Source: Lineolata rhizophorae
Lineage: Eukaryota; Ascomycota; Dothideomycetes; Lineolatales; Lineolataceae
Assembly: GCA_010093515.1 (NCBI GenBank)
Contig: MU001680.1
Coordinates: 314,735-378,734 of the forward strand
Length of the DNA stretch: 64,000 bases
Reading direction: 5' to 3'
The position numbers and the translations under genes were made by a program. Below are positions 24,858 to 36,170 of the stretch, piece by piece. The first letter of the stretch is position 1. Each line of letters starts with the position of its first letter. Below the pieces are notes generated by a model. The model searched no databases. It was given only the letters and a program-made list of their open reading frames with translations, and was not told the DNA's origin.

Positions 24858-25954
24858 AACGGTGGTTGTGCGAATGCGCCAGGACACGGGATAAAAGGGG
24901 TGCAGAGGTTGCGAAGGTATCTACGCAGACATCGGACGGCTGAGGGCGCGGCACTGTTCGGAATGGCGAGGATCACAGGCGACTGTGTGAGGGCGGGAAA
25001 ATCATTGTCGTCTCTAGCCGGTCGGCAGTAAGCTGGAGGGTATGTGGCTGTACGGAGTACGGAGGAGGCAAGCGTTTGCGAAGTGTCCTTTGAACGGCCG
25101 AGGCGGTCTCAGGCTTTCGTAACCTCCGTCAGCCGCATCAGGGCGCATTGACGCGGGTCGGAGCCCCCGGACCCTGGCTTGGCACAAACACGCGACGGGA
25201 CGGCCGGGCATCCCTGCGGGGTCTGCCCCTTGGTGTTTCGCTCTTTGCTGCAGCACTCCTTTGCCTATATAGCGCACCTGCGGGAGCATCGTCGCCCGAC
25301 AGCAGTCTTTACAATCCTCTTCTTGGTCGACGCTGCTAACAAGTACGGGTTGAGTCGAGCTAGCGGTTCTTGAAGCCGGCAATACCTTGGGATGGCTTAT
25401 GCTTCGACGCTTTTCTTTCATGAATTGGGACGCTAGTGTTCGAGGATTCTGTTGTATTATGTGAGTTTAATATGACCTTACTTAGTTACTGACAAGAAAT
25501 ATAATCTACATGTGCAGAGCCTAAGTTTGAGCGGCGTGATGGCCGATAATATTGGACTGCCCTGTAGGAGTTGACTGAATATGAAATAAGCGGATATGTA
25601 ACTCCTTATTGGCGAAGAAAATTACAAATGTGAGCAACCATGCGGTCTTTGTACTCTAGGTCCTCATGTATACCGAACTCAAGCAATTTGAACTTCGTGT
25701 AGGTTATTCATACGGTTCATCCGCATTAGCATCCGATGCGCGACCAGGCTTGACATTTGGAGAACGCCAGCGTCGGATCGTCACCCCGCTACTTGCACCG
25801 ACGACGAAAATAATTTCACTGAAGGATAGCAACGCTCGCAGGCTGGAAACGCGAGTCTCGCCAAAAATATCAATACACGAGCACTATAAAATCAAGAAAG
25901 TGAGAACCTCATCAGTATTTTGGACTCAACTACGCCTGTAAAGTCTCCTCTCGT
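24858..25954. promoter_or_regulatory. shared upstream region of the sorting nexin and the RING-like/ankyrin gene
   Basis: The two flanking genes diverge from this 1.1 kb stretch, so it should hold both promoters. The half next to the sorting nexin is GC-rich and the other half AT-rich. TACGGAGTAC lies at 25051-25060. No gene is recognised in it, and the transcription starts are not determined. Confidence 0.5.
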
Positions 25955-26867
25955 ATGACATCCACTATGGACTCGTGCGCGGCTTGCCACAAGCCCCTCA
26001 TTGTCGAGCTCGACGACTCCGACTCCGACATAGAAATGGACATGGAGGATGGCGGCGTAAGTAGCCGCAGCGCCGCCGTCTCAGGTCGCAATACCGCCCC
26101 CGACGACGTCGAACTCAAATGCGGATGCCACTTTCACTGGTACTCCTCCTACCTGTCACCATCCTCACCTACTAGCGCTCTACTCACAAGACATACCTAG
26201 GCAATGCCTCCTCGAAGGCTACATGATGAACGAGTGTCCCTCCTGCGGCGCCGACATCACCACCAACATGACCCCCTCACCCACCTCGCCCACCACCCCA
26301 CAACAACAGATCCTCGTGCACCTCCGCAACGAAGGCGGCCTCCAACCCAACCTGGACATCCTGCCCATCCTCACCGAAGAACTCTACCTCCGAACCTACC
26401 CTGAGGAGCGTCGCGCGCGCGCCTTCCTCGAGTTCTGCCGCGAGGGCGACCTCGGCGCCATCATCGGCGTGCTGAACGACGATCCCGATTTCGATGACGA
26501 GGGCGACGGCAGTGGTGGCGGACCCGGCGCAACAGGCGCCGGCCCAGCCGAGTATCCCCGAGATATCCTCCTTTACCGCGACCCTCTCGGTAACGGGCAG
26601 ACCGGGCTCCACGCCGCCATCGCTGGCGGCCACCGCGAAGTCGCCATGCTGTTGCTGCTGCTGGCGTCGGATGCGGACCTGGCGCAGTTTCCGGCGGCCT
26701 TGCTAGACGAAGCCCGTGCGATTGGCATGGGGCGGGATAAGAGGCCAGCAGGAAGCGCGGATATTCGGACGTTGCGTGACGAGGAGGGGAGGACAGCGGA
26801 GGATTTGGCGAGGGCGACGGGCGGGATGTGGACGGATTGGGTGGAGAGGGGAATCTTGGGCGTCTGA
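25955..26867 (+). CDS. RING-like zinc-finger protein with C-terminal ankyrin-type repeat
   Basis: The protein has 283 residues. Exon 1 is 25955-26139 and exon 2 is 26201-26867. The 61 bp intron (donor GTACTC, acceptor CCTAG) splits a Trp codon. Residues 5-90 carry a zinc-ligand pattern that resembles a degenerate RING finger: CAAC near the start, then an acidic Asp/Ser loop, CGCHFHW, QC and CPSC. The exon joint restores the HFHW-QCLLEGYMMNECPSCGADI segment, which supports the model. Residues 100-165 form a helical region (ILVHLRNEGGLQPNLDILPI, then EERRARAFLEFCREGDLGAI). One clear ankyrin-like unit follows, GNGQTGLHAAIAGGHREVAMLLL, and then a second partial unit ending in TAEDLARATGG. It may be a ubiquitin ligase or adaptor, but that is inference from the zinc ligands. 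A second in-frame ATG at 25967 could also be the start. Confidence 0.78.
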
Positions 26868-27102
26868 AGGGGGGTGCGATATTGCGGGAGCTTTCGCAAG
26901 CGGTTGTGAGCGCGAGGTTGTTGTAGGATAGAAAGAGGTGTTCTATGGAACGACGTGGAAGACAAGGCACGGCGGGAAGGGGGCACTTGGAACCCGAAGA
27001 AAGGTCTATTGATTAAGAGTGCTTCTCTTTTGCCCGAAACGTAAATTACATATCCAACACCCTTGCCTCAAGCTCCCCGCTATCAATCAAATCATCTCGC
27101 AA

Positions 27103-29417
27103 TCACCGGGACGGTCCCAGCCCCGACGCGGCGCCCAATCCTGCCGTTGGCGCTGAGGCTTCGGCCGAAGAACCGCGCAGGTGAGCGCTGCTGTCACGGA
27201 ATAGTGACTGCCAGATGAAGGCCTCGGAAAGCAGCAACTCGATGTCCTTCTCAGTCCACTGCTGCGTCGGCAAGGCTTGCAGGAACATCATGATCTCCTG
27301 AAAGTCCATCTTGACGAGTTGGTCGGACCACTTGACGAGAAAGGCGGCACAGACGTAGAGGTGGAAGTCGGAGAAGCCGCGGTCTTCGGCCTGGCGTGTT
27401 TGGAGGGTGATTAAGCACGCAGGTCAAGAATTGCAGGATAAAAGTGGAAACGATTATACGAACGAGACCACTCACCAAATACGTATCCCACATGCGAATC
27501 GTATTCTTGACACTAACTTCACGCATCAAAAGGCAATTCATCCACCGAAAGCTGAATTGAATAAATTCGACCCCTTCCTGCTCCAGATGCCTCGCCAGCC
27601 CCGCATCGATGCGTTTGGTCAAGTCCTTTAGGCTCGCTACTTGCCGCTGGATACCCGGCTGGGCAAAGATGTAATTATCCTGAATGCCATCTAGCAGTTT
27701 GCTGAGGCACCAAAACGAGTCGGCCTCGACTGCGTCGAGCACTGCTTTGGGAAGTTGCCCTGGGTCCATGCCGGAGTCGACGTTCGGGTCGGTGATGTAT
27801 ATGCCCAGGAATACCTGCCAAAAAGGCGTCACCAGGTCGTTGATGCCCTGCACATACCCGGACGCCGGGTGCCGGATCGCCCACAGGTACAGGATGCGCT
27901 CGAGCGACCGTTGGGTCGCCTCGAAGCTGTAGAGCGGCAGGTGCGGGTTCGTTCGCGGCACATCAATGCTGATCTGGTGCCAGATAGCCTCATCAAGGCC
28001 GCGACCTCTGGCAGTACCGGCACGCGCCGCCACAGGCGGCGTCTGTGCACCCGTGCCACCCTCGCCTTCGCGCGCAGCACTCTTGGTTGCCGCGGTCCCG
28101 CGCTCGAATGCCTGCCGCACGCCCTCGAGGTACTCGCGCCGCTTCCGCTCCAGCGTCGCGACGCGACGCTCCGAGCTGGACGGGAGATAGCCAAGTAGGA
28201 GCTGCCAGGTCATAGCTCGGACTTCCTGCGGCACGCCGGACCAGGCCGAGGCGCGCAGCTCAGCAAGCGGGATCGACGACGTCTGCAATAGGCGCTTGAA
28301 CTTGTTGATGCGGCCGATGCGCGAGCTGTAAGCCTCGGCCTCCTTGGCCGATGCCCCTGCCGGGAGCGGAGGGTGGTCGATCAAGTGTAAAGCGTTTGCC
28401 GGATCGCGCAGAATCTCCTTGTATTGCGGGCGTAGGATCTTGCCTTCGGCGCGCTTCGCCGTCGGGTATGAGGGAATGCCGCGTTCCTCGGCGATGTCGC
28501 CGCTGGCGGCACCCCACGAAGGCTCGGGGGCAATAGATGAGGCCGACGTTGTCGCCGTGGCGGCCCCGCCTACGCTGTAGCCGTTGCTACCACCCCTGCT
28601 GCTATGCAGAGCGTAGCTGCCGAACCCACTGCTACTGTTGCCATAGTATGGGCCGCCTCCTGGGTCGACGTTGGCTTTAGCCGCGTTTAACCGCTTCCCC
28701 TTGCGGCGCATGCTGGCTATGCTGGGCAGGCCGAATTCATCCTCGTCATCATCCTCCAGATTGAACTCACTCTCCCCGTTGTCCTCCTCTTCCTCGTCCT
28801 GGGCATCCCAGTCATGATTCGTCTCACGCAGGAAGGACGTGTACGTGCGCCGTGGAGGCGGAGAGCCCGTCGATGTGTTACCGCTTCGGTTAGATGTATT
28901 GGAGGTTTCGCGAGAGGGTCCTGGGGGCGTGCGGGGGCGGGAGGAGCCGCCCGAGAGAGACCTGCAAAGTGGCACAATGATATATAAGTGGCTGGCTAGT
29001 ATGATGAAGAGTGCGTGCTGCAGCATGGGTGTCTCACAGAGAGTCGAACTTGAGCATGTCGGCGTGTGAATAGGATGCGCCGACTACCTTCTTCCCGTCG
29101 TAGTTCTTGGAGCCGGTGTTCGCGGAATTGGTGCGCCAGAACGGCGAGCCGGACCTGGGACGGGGGAATTAGAAGCTGCCACATGGGCGGAGCAAGGCGC
29201 CAGCGCACACCTGGACTGGTCTGTCGACGCGCTCCGGGCGAGTGACGCGCGATTAGCTGGAGCTTGCCATAGCGGGATGCATGAGGCGGGGGAAGCGCGA
29301 GATGACGGGGCACGAACCGACCTGGACCATCTCCTGGGCACGCTGCGTCAGTCTAGGAAGTGAAGAAGGTGCAGCGGAGGTGAAACTGACCTGCTGCTGC
29401 TTTTTGGAGCCCATCAT
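27103..29417 (-). CDS. TBC-domain Rab GTPase-activating protein, Gyp1 type
   Basis: The protein speeds GTP hydrolysis on Ypt1/Rab1-class GTPases at the Golgi. Firm exons are 29154-29038, 28961-27476 (1,486 bp) and 27390-27103, joined in frame by GT-AG introns of 76 and 85 bp. The N-terminal 170 residues are low-complexity, with SGSPFWRTNS at the beginning and an acidic Glu/Asp stretch. The TBC domain starts near SAWSGVPQEVRAMTWQLLLG. It holds the arginine-finger motif ISIDVPRTNP and the glutamine-finger motif SGYVQGINDLVTPF, then FSFRWMNCLLMREV and WDTYL-AEDRGFSDFHLYVC across the last intron. The beginning is less certain. A start exon MMGSKKQQQ (29417-29391, donor GTCAGT) is probable, but joining it to the SGSPFW exon requires one or more very short exons, because the phases do not match directly. 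The gene is divergent from HRP1, 427 bp away. Confidence 0.9.
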
Positions 29418-29844
29418 GAGCGGTGTGGGTGGAAGGTTATGAACAATGCTCCTGCTGCCTTGAACGTTGCGTTGCTCCTCGGTCCCAGGAAGTCTCACGT
29501 GATGCGTCGCTAGCCGAAGGCCATGACCAAGCCTGAGCGCGCCTTTCTCCACCTCCACCTTCCTCTATCTTTCACCATCGACCACCATCGTGGGCGTCTT
29601 CTTTTCGACGCACTTCATCGCGCCTGCTTCCGCAGCTCGTACTCTTATATCTGTTCGAGCGTTCTAGGGCTAGCTTTGCTTCGGGAGGTGTCGCGTTGCG
29701 CTCTCGCATTGCGCTCTCGCGTTGCGCTTTCGCGTTAGGTGCTTCTCGCAACCACCGCACAAGCTGTCACTTATCGCACGTCACCTTGTTTGGCAAATCG
29801 CCTAACCATCTAATACTCTCTCTTCTACAAGTCCGGTCGCAAAC
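29418..29844. promoter_or_regulatory. divergent promoter of the Gyp1-type and Hrp1-type genes
   Basis: This 427 bp region separates two start codons that point away from each other and must serve both genes. It is CT-rich on the plus strand near 29550-29600. It holds a 13 bp tandem repeat at 29691-29736, described separately, which lies about 110 bp before the HRP1 start and about 270 bp from the Gyp1 start. Confidence 0.6.
29691..29736 (+). repeat. 13 bp tandem repeat in the gyp1/hrp1 promoter
   Basis: The unit TCGCGTTGCGCTC occurs three and a half times in a row: 29691-29703, 29704-29716 (one change), 29717-29729 (one change) and a partial copy to 29736. The CGCGTT core could be a repeated protein-binding site. 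Its nearness to the HRP1 start makes a role in that promoter, or in the 5' leader, more likely. Confidence 0.75.
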
Positions 29845-32800
29845 ATGACAGATCCAGAGGACATCGAAGAAGATCTCTTCGCCGATCTGTACGTCGCTCC
29901 TATACTGCAAGCTACGCGCTCATGTCGCACGTGCGACCTCGATCCACAAGCGCGCGATGGCGGTTTAATTATGTCTTTGCGCTCTTGCTAACAGCCCTCA
30001 CTCCAGGTATGATGGCGACGATAGCGCTTCCAAGCCTGCCACCGCGCCGGCACCGGCGGCCCCAGAACCTTCTGCGCCGCCTACACATTCTCCTAGTGTG
30101 CCCGATGCGCCTATTCAGCATATGGATGGCTTTGAGACCCCCGCAAACGGAGCGGGCGCTGCAAGCGCACCAGCATTCAACGGTGATTCTATGACACAGT
30201 CTAGTAAGCGTGACACGTCTTGGATGCAGGGCCAGGATTACGATCCCGGCAAGATGGCGATCGAGCAGGATGAGAATTATGGTCCTATCGGCATTAAAGA
30301 AGATGGGTGAGTATCACCTTTTCAGTTTGTATTATCCCATTTAGCAGTCTGCGAGTAGCTGTGTTTCGATCGAGAAATACATCCGCGGGAAGAAGCTGGC
30401 TGGCATGCACGTTATGAGACATGGGCGGTTTGGACAAGCATTACCCGTAATGTCCGAGGCACCCGGTATATATCCAGAATGAGCGAATATGGGCGCAACA
30501 GTGGTGGAAGTATGGAATTGGGCCATCGCGCTGGACCTCATCAATTCTTGGAACACCTACCAAAATTGCTTCACCGCCAGTCGATGCGGCTCACAATCTT
30601 TGAAACGTTGGACGAATCAGCCGGTTGCTGCGGGAATACGAGGAATTGGGAGCAGAAGCAAGAAGACGGAATGGCCTGGTTTAAAAGGAGTAATGTCTGG
30701 AGAGGAATCATATCGGTCGAATACATGGAGCTAGCCGTGTCGTGCTTCAAGCGGAGCTCTCGCTGAAAGGCTGGAAAAGTTTGGAGAACGACGGCCTATG
30801 GCCGAATGGAGAATTGCGGAACCGATTTTGAGGTCGCTGATCTCCGAGAACTGGTATTATCACGTCAATCACCTCATTGTCATGCGTTCCTGCCAGACCG
30901 CAAGAGCAATGCTACTACGGAGTACCTATAGGTACATAGCTTCTTGTCGATATAATCTTCATAGGGCAGGCCAGCGGCTCAGATGGGTGGTCAGGAACGG
31001 AGGGAGGGTGCTTCCCTTCTATACACATCTGAGCTGGCCGCTGCTTTCATGGCGATAGCGCTCGGCAGACAGTACCTAGAAGGCTAGCGCACGACTAATA
31101 GCAAAACACGAGAGACGATTTCCCAACCGAATTTGGCTCAACGCTTGCTGCGAGGAACAGTATATGGGGCGGACGTGGTGTCACAGTCTGCTCACCACGA
31201 TATTTTACGTCGGGCCGCCACTCCAGCTATCTTCGGCCTCGTGGGAATGGCAATCCGTGGTAGCTAGCGCTCGTTCGTTGTTCTAGCAAAGCTTCAGTCT
31301 GGCTTGGCTCGCTTGGAGCTGCACCAGCGAATGAAAAGTCACAAACACCACGACAACCACCCGACAACCATCTGGCGCGAGGCAAGAGTTCCTCATCGCC
31401 ATTCGATTGGACTCTTTTTGTCACCATGGAAACACAGCCCGTCATGTCCGATCGTAGCGGGCCCAGTCTGAAACTTATTGGCTCTGCAACTTGTTTCCAC
31501 CGGCCTTCATGCTGCCGCTTGCCAAGCTTCTTCCCATTCCCAGCTGCATTCACACCCACGCCACCTTCTTGCCTTCTAATTCCTATGTGCCATATTGTAT
31601 GCAATGACTGACGTATTTTCAGAAAAATGTTCATTGGCGGCCTAAACTGGGAGACTACGGACCGTAAGTAAAATCCCAGCGCACCTCACCTCTTCTCTAT
31701 GCAGTGCCTTCTAATTCCTGCTCCTACAGAATCACTCCGAGACTATTTCTCGCAATTTGGCGAAGTCACCGAATGTACAGTCATGCGCGACGGCCCGACG
31801 GGGCGCTCACGTGGTTTCGGCTTCCTCACGTTCAAGGACCCTCGGACAGTTAACATTGTAATGGTCAAGGAGCATTACTTAGACGGCAAGATTGTAAGTA
31901 GTATTTTTTCGGCCTCACTTCTAGAAACATTTACTTAAACTGGATGTACTAGATCGACCCCAAGAGGGCAATTCCGCGCGAGGAGCAAGAACGGACGGCC
32001 AAGATCTTCGTCGGTGGCGTTAGCCAGGAGTGCACAGAACAAGAGTTCAAGCAATTCTTCATGCGCTTCGGTCGTGTCATTGATGCCACCTTGATGATGG
32101 ACAAGGACTCGGGTCGCCCGCGTGGCTTTGGTTTTGTGACCTTCGACGGAGATGGCGCCGTCGACGAGACTCTTGCCCAACCCCTTGAGATCCACGGCAA
32201 GCCTATCGAAGTCAAGCGCGCACAGCCGCGCGGCAATCTGCGCGATGGTGAGGATGACGGGCGCAAGGGCGGCAAGTTCGGCCGCGGCGGCGACAAATTT
32301 GGGCGCGGTAGTGGTAGCAGCATGGGTGGCATGGGCGGCATGGGCGGCGGGCAGGACCAGTCTAGTGGTTTTGGCGGGCAGGACAACGGCGCGGGCCAGG
32401 CTGGCCAAGGCGGGAGCCAGGGTGGCATGAACGGCATGACGCCGGCCATGATGGCGCAATACTGGCACCGCATGCAGCAGTACTTTGCTATGATGCAGCA
32501 GCAAATGGCGGCCAACGTAGCGCAGCAACAGCAGCCGCAGCAGGCACCCAACATGAATCCTGCCATGATGCAGCAAATGATGGCCATGCAGGCCATGCGC
32601 AACAACGCTATGTCGCCTTCTGGTAGCCCCCACCCGCAGTCGCCAGGCCCAGCGGGCATCAGCCCGGCCATGATGCAGCAGATGCAACAAATGGCGGCAG
32701 CGCAAGGTGGCGGCAGTCCTGGCGGTCCCGGCGGCATGCAGCAGGCTCAGCAGCAAGGCCAGCAACAACAGGGCGCGCGTCCCGGCTACACTGCCCAGGA

Positions 32801-33200
32801 GCAACTCGCATTCGAGCAGCAGAAGTACGAGCAGCAGCAGGCGCGCCGCATGCAGCAGTACGCGCAGGCGCCGTACGGCGCCGGTGGCCCTACCTCCTGG
32901 GATGGCATGTACGACGACGTGCCCCAGCCACACATGCCTCCCGCCGGGCCAAACCACCGCGGCGGAGGCGGCGGCGGCAGTCATCACGGTGGGCATGGCG
33001 GATATCGCGGTATGAGTCCCAATGTGCGGGGCGGTGGAGGAGGAGGCGGTGGTGGAAGGGGAAGTCAGCCGCCGGTCCAGCCGAGTAATGCACCGGCGAA
33101 CGCACCGACGGGACCGAAGAATGCGGGAAAGCCGGGAGCGAATTATAGAGGCGGTGGGAGAGGTGGGCACAGGGGCTATCACCCTTACTCACGGAGTTGA
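29845..33200 (+). CDS. Hrp1/Nab4-type hnRNP, two RRM domains, cleavage factor IB
   Basis: The protein binds AU-rich positioning elements in pre-mRNA for 3'-end cleavage and polyadenylation, and shuttles with mRNA. Five exons give 598 residues: 29845-29888, 30007-30306, 31623-31663, 31730-31893 and 31953-33200. The joints are supported by phase and by the restored motif [22 protein letters not shown]1 (about 116-190) has KMFIGGLNW and [11 protein letters not shown]2 (about 200-275) has KIFVGGVS and RGFGFVTF. The N-terminal 115 residues are acidic and Pro/Ala-rich. The C-terminal half is low-complexity: a Gly-rich stretch, a Met/Gln-rich stretch with repeated MMQQM-like units, and a Gly/Arg-rich tail. 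Such tails are common in hnRNPs and may support condensate formation. The first exon has only 44 bases. The second intron is 1,316 bp, far longer than all others here. A long open frame on the opposite strand of exon 5 is a composition shadow. Confidence 0.95.
30307..31622 (+). other. 1.3 kb intron of the Hrp1-type gene
   Basis: The donor GTGAGT at 30307 and the acceptor TTTTCAG ending at 31622 join exons in phase, so this is an intron although it is more than ten times the size of its neighbours. It lies just before the first RRM. Within it I see two short plus-strand frames of 95 and 81 codons and one 135-codon minus-strand frame, none recognisable. TACGGAGTA is at 30916-30924. No terminal repeats or transposon-like frames are visible. 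It could hold regulatory or alternative-splicing signals. Confidence 0.75.
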
Positions 33201-34047
33201 GAGCGCAGTTCGAACGAATAAGGTTGGGTGAATGATGGCGAAGTTTGTATGGTTTGAGGCGAACAAAAGCATGTGGGGCACGATTCTACGAACGAAGAAG
33301 TCAAGCTAGGAATAGCGCAGCGAGGATGGAATGTCATAGCTTCGACCTGAGTTGTTAAAATGGGCATTTTGGCAGCGGCTTTTAGCTCGACTTACAGTTA
33401 AGCACTGGATTGCTGCCCATAACAAGAAGCCGGCGGAGGAGTGTTCCTTCCCGACATTCTTCTCAGCTTTGAACACTTTCTTTTCTGATTATTCCGAGAC
33501 TTCAATATTCTTCTGCTTCACTTTCCTGGTGGCTTTCTGGTTCGACCATGTTGCTTTCTTTTCCCTTACTCCTATCCGGGATAGGGTAGAGGAAGAGTAA
33601 TGGCAGACAGTAAGTTGAGGAAATTCAAGCCAAAGAGGCTGGAGGAATGGCAACTTTCATCACATTCATGCTCGACTGGCCTAGGTTGCGTGGGCCTCTA
33701 CTTCTGCTGCCTTCTTTGATTCTAGTTGCTTTCAATGGTGTCCTGCTTTCTCCTCCCTCAGAATGCCGATGGTGGGATTGCCGCCAAGATGGACCTCTAT
33801 GCCTGCCTGCCCTCTCTGCTAGTGCTTCCCATTAGGGCAAGGCTTTCTTAAAGCTGTTTTTCACTGCGGAGTTCTCGTGTACATTAGTTCAATTTTCACA
33901 ACTCAAAATCAGATATGTGCCCTTCTTGGGTATTAAACTAAGTGACCAGTAATGTCTCCGAAGGCTGCCAGCCAAACAAAGAAAATCCCACACGCCTGCA
34001 TAGCTCACTCAAGACCCGACAACAACCACGACTGTACTCACTATTCT
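33201..34047. other. intergenic region between convergent 3' ends
   Basis: The Hrp1-type gene (plus) and the dCMP deaminase gene (minus) end on the two sides, so the stretch should carry both 3' untranslated regions. Short frames such as 33352-33600 show no recognisable content. No gene is called. Confidence 0.55.
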
Positions 34048-35404
34048 CTATCCCCAGCTCTCGACTCTCCCCCCTGTCGCCGCTCTCACATCCACCAAGC
34101 CACCACTAATAGGGCTAAATTGCCTTAGTTCCACGCCCGCTTCGCCCAACACCGCCGCCGTTGTACTATCCATACTATAGCTCTTACTATACACGACTTC
34201 AGCGATACCGACCTGTGCGATCTTGACGGCACAAGTTAGGCACGGACAAGTGTCGCTGTACAGGGTGCAGTGGGAGCCCTCGCCCTCCCCACGGCGGTCA
34301 AGTCGGTCGCGACCGGCTTCGAGGAGGGCATTTTCTTCGGCATGCAGGCAGAGGCAAGTACTGAGGGCATGACCCGATGATGACGACAGATTGCCTTTGC
34401 CTTCTGCGTCGTTGCTGCTGACCCCGTTGCACCGAGGACATCCTCCAGCGTTGCAGTTCCGGATCCCACGCGGCGTGCCGTTGTACCCGGTGCTGACGAC
34501 GCGGCGGTCGCGCACCAGGACGGCGCCCACGCGGCGCTTCATGCAGTTGGAGCGGCTGGCGGCGAGGGAGGCTAGTTGCATGAAGTACTGGTCCCAAGAG
34601 GGCCGCAGGCGGGACTCGGATGGTAGATCTAGCGCGCCGAGTTGCGCGTGGAGGGCCGGGAGAGAGTCCGTATTGTTAAGGATGTGAAGGTGCGCGCGCT
34701 GTGCAATATGCAAGTAGCCAACGCGGGCGCTATATTTCTCAAAATCGTCGTACAGAAGGAAGAGATTGTCAGGAGAGTCACGGTTGTTACTAGGGTGAAT
34801 GATGTCAATGAACGGAGCTTGTTCTAGCGATAAGGCACGAGCAAAAGCGGACGAAGAACGGTTGTAGAAGGAGATTAAAAAGCAGAAAGAAAAATACACG
34901 TCGCGAACAAAGACGTAGGACAGATTGGAACGTATCCTACTGAAATCTTCTAGCGTGACTTCTCCGAGCTAGTATGAAATGGATTCTTACCTTTGCCTCC
35001 CGGCCCACATAGGCGACCGCTTCCACCTCATCATCAGCGGCGCGTCCACGCTCACTAGCAAGAAAAAAGGTCGGTGCAGCAATGCCACGGCGACATCCTC
35101 AGTCCACAGCTCCGTCGTGACATAATTTTCACGCCAATGTCGCGTTACGTGTGCTAGCAACTCGTCTACACTGTCGAAGGTGTAGCTTGAAACCCCCCTT
35201 GTCTTAATGGGGTAGGGCAGAGACCAGTTTCTGTCGTTTCCAGGCACAATACTGGGGTTGAGGCTGATGCGCTTAAAGCCGTGCTTGTCGACAAGGTAAT
35301 CGGTAATGGTATTCTTGCCGGCGTAGATGCCTGAATAGCGAGCGTTATGTGGAGAAAAGCTACGGGTGGACAGTACACTTACCGCCGCAAATTCCAATCA
35401 GCAT
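34048..35404 (-). CDS. deoxycytidylate (dCMP) deaminase
   Basis: The enzyme deaminates dCMP to dUMP to supply thymidylate synthesis in nucleus or cytosol. Exons 35404-35383, 35330-34991 and 34939-34048 join in phase across introns of 52 and 51 bp, giving 417 residues. The N-terminus, MLIGICGGIYAGKNTITDYL, has the nucleotide-kinase-like P-loop region known from fungal dCMP deaminases. The C-terminal deaminase domain begins near SWDQYFMQLASLAASRSNC. It has CMKRRVGAVLV, the phosphate-binding TGYNGTPRGI, the catalytic and zinc-binding CLHAEENALLEAG and the zinc motif DTCPCLTCAVKIAQVGI. An odd hydrophobic stretch, YVFVRDVYFSFCFLISFYNR, early in the third exon does not look like the family and may be part of a further intron. 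The yeast enzyme (Dcd1) has about 310 residues. The gene diverges from Atg7. Confidence 0.93.
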
Positions 35405-36170
35405 AGTGGTCAGAAATCTGAATGGTAGCTTGGCAATAAGCTAAGTGGCGGGCTTAGGCTTCGAGATACGTTGAGCGCAAAGGTTCTAGGGTACGCTGCG
35501 GTCACGTGATAAAACATATTATACAAAATTGGCAAACTTGGGTGCAGTATTTTCTCTTATCCTTTTCGAATTCTAACTTCATGATGGCACGAGCCCACTC
35601 CGTCACTCGTAAGACCACATAAATGGGAACAATAACCAATGTACACAGTACCAACTAAGGACACAAAATCTAAGGAGCATGAAAGCCGTTCAGCGTGCTA
35701 CCTAACATCTCGTTAGAGTAGCAATAATACCAATAATACTAAGTGCAGGACACCTACCTGCTATAGGACTACTAATGCGAAGCTCGTAAATTTCACCCGT
35801 GGTTTAGATACCTAAGCGATGGACGTGCTGTAGGGCCTAGCGCCTTCTATGCTTAGTATGTAGCTGCCCGTGTGCCCCACAGACAGCAGTGGGCAGGAGC
35901 CCCTCTTAGGGTCTCGGCAGGCACGACCCCTCCATCCAACGTCACTCAACTGCGAGCCGCCTGATCGCTGCAGGCACCACCCACCAGGCACCTGCCGCCG
36001 CCTCAGACAATACCTCGTGCCTCGACTCACATGCCCCTCTTTTCTGCCTTCCTCCTTCTCTCTTCCTCTTTCCTCTCCTCACCATCCGATTTGGCCCTAC
36101 GACTTCTAACTCCTGTTGACCTGACCTCACGCGTCCAGATTTGAGCGCTTCCTGCGCGTTGCCCACCATC
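35405..36170. promoter_or_regulatory. divergent promoter region of the dCMP deaminase and Atg7 genes
   Basis: The 766 bp between two opposed start codons must hold both promoters. The part next to Atg7 has a strong plus-strand pyrimidine tract (about 36035-36085), as is common just before fungal transcription starts. A 37-codon frame beginning with ATG at 36031 crosses that tract and ends at 36144. It would be an upstream open frame only if transcription starts before it. The left part is AT-rich. Confidence 0.55.

Noticed and set aside
31935-33182. 415-codon open frame antisense to the Hrp1-type gene
   Set aside because: It is the mirror of a Gly/Gln/Met-rich exon and yields His/Leu/Ala repeats only. 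The plus strand has two clear RRM domains.
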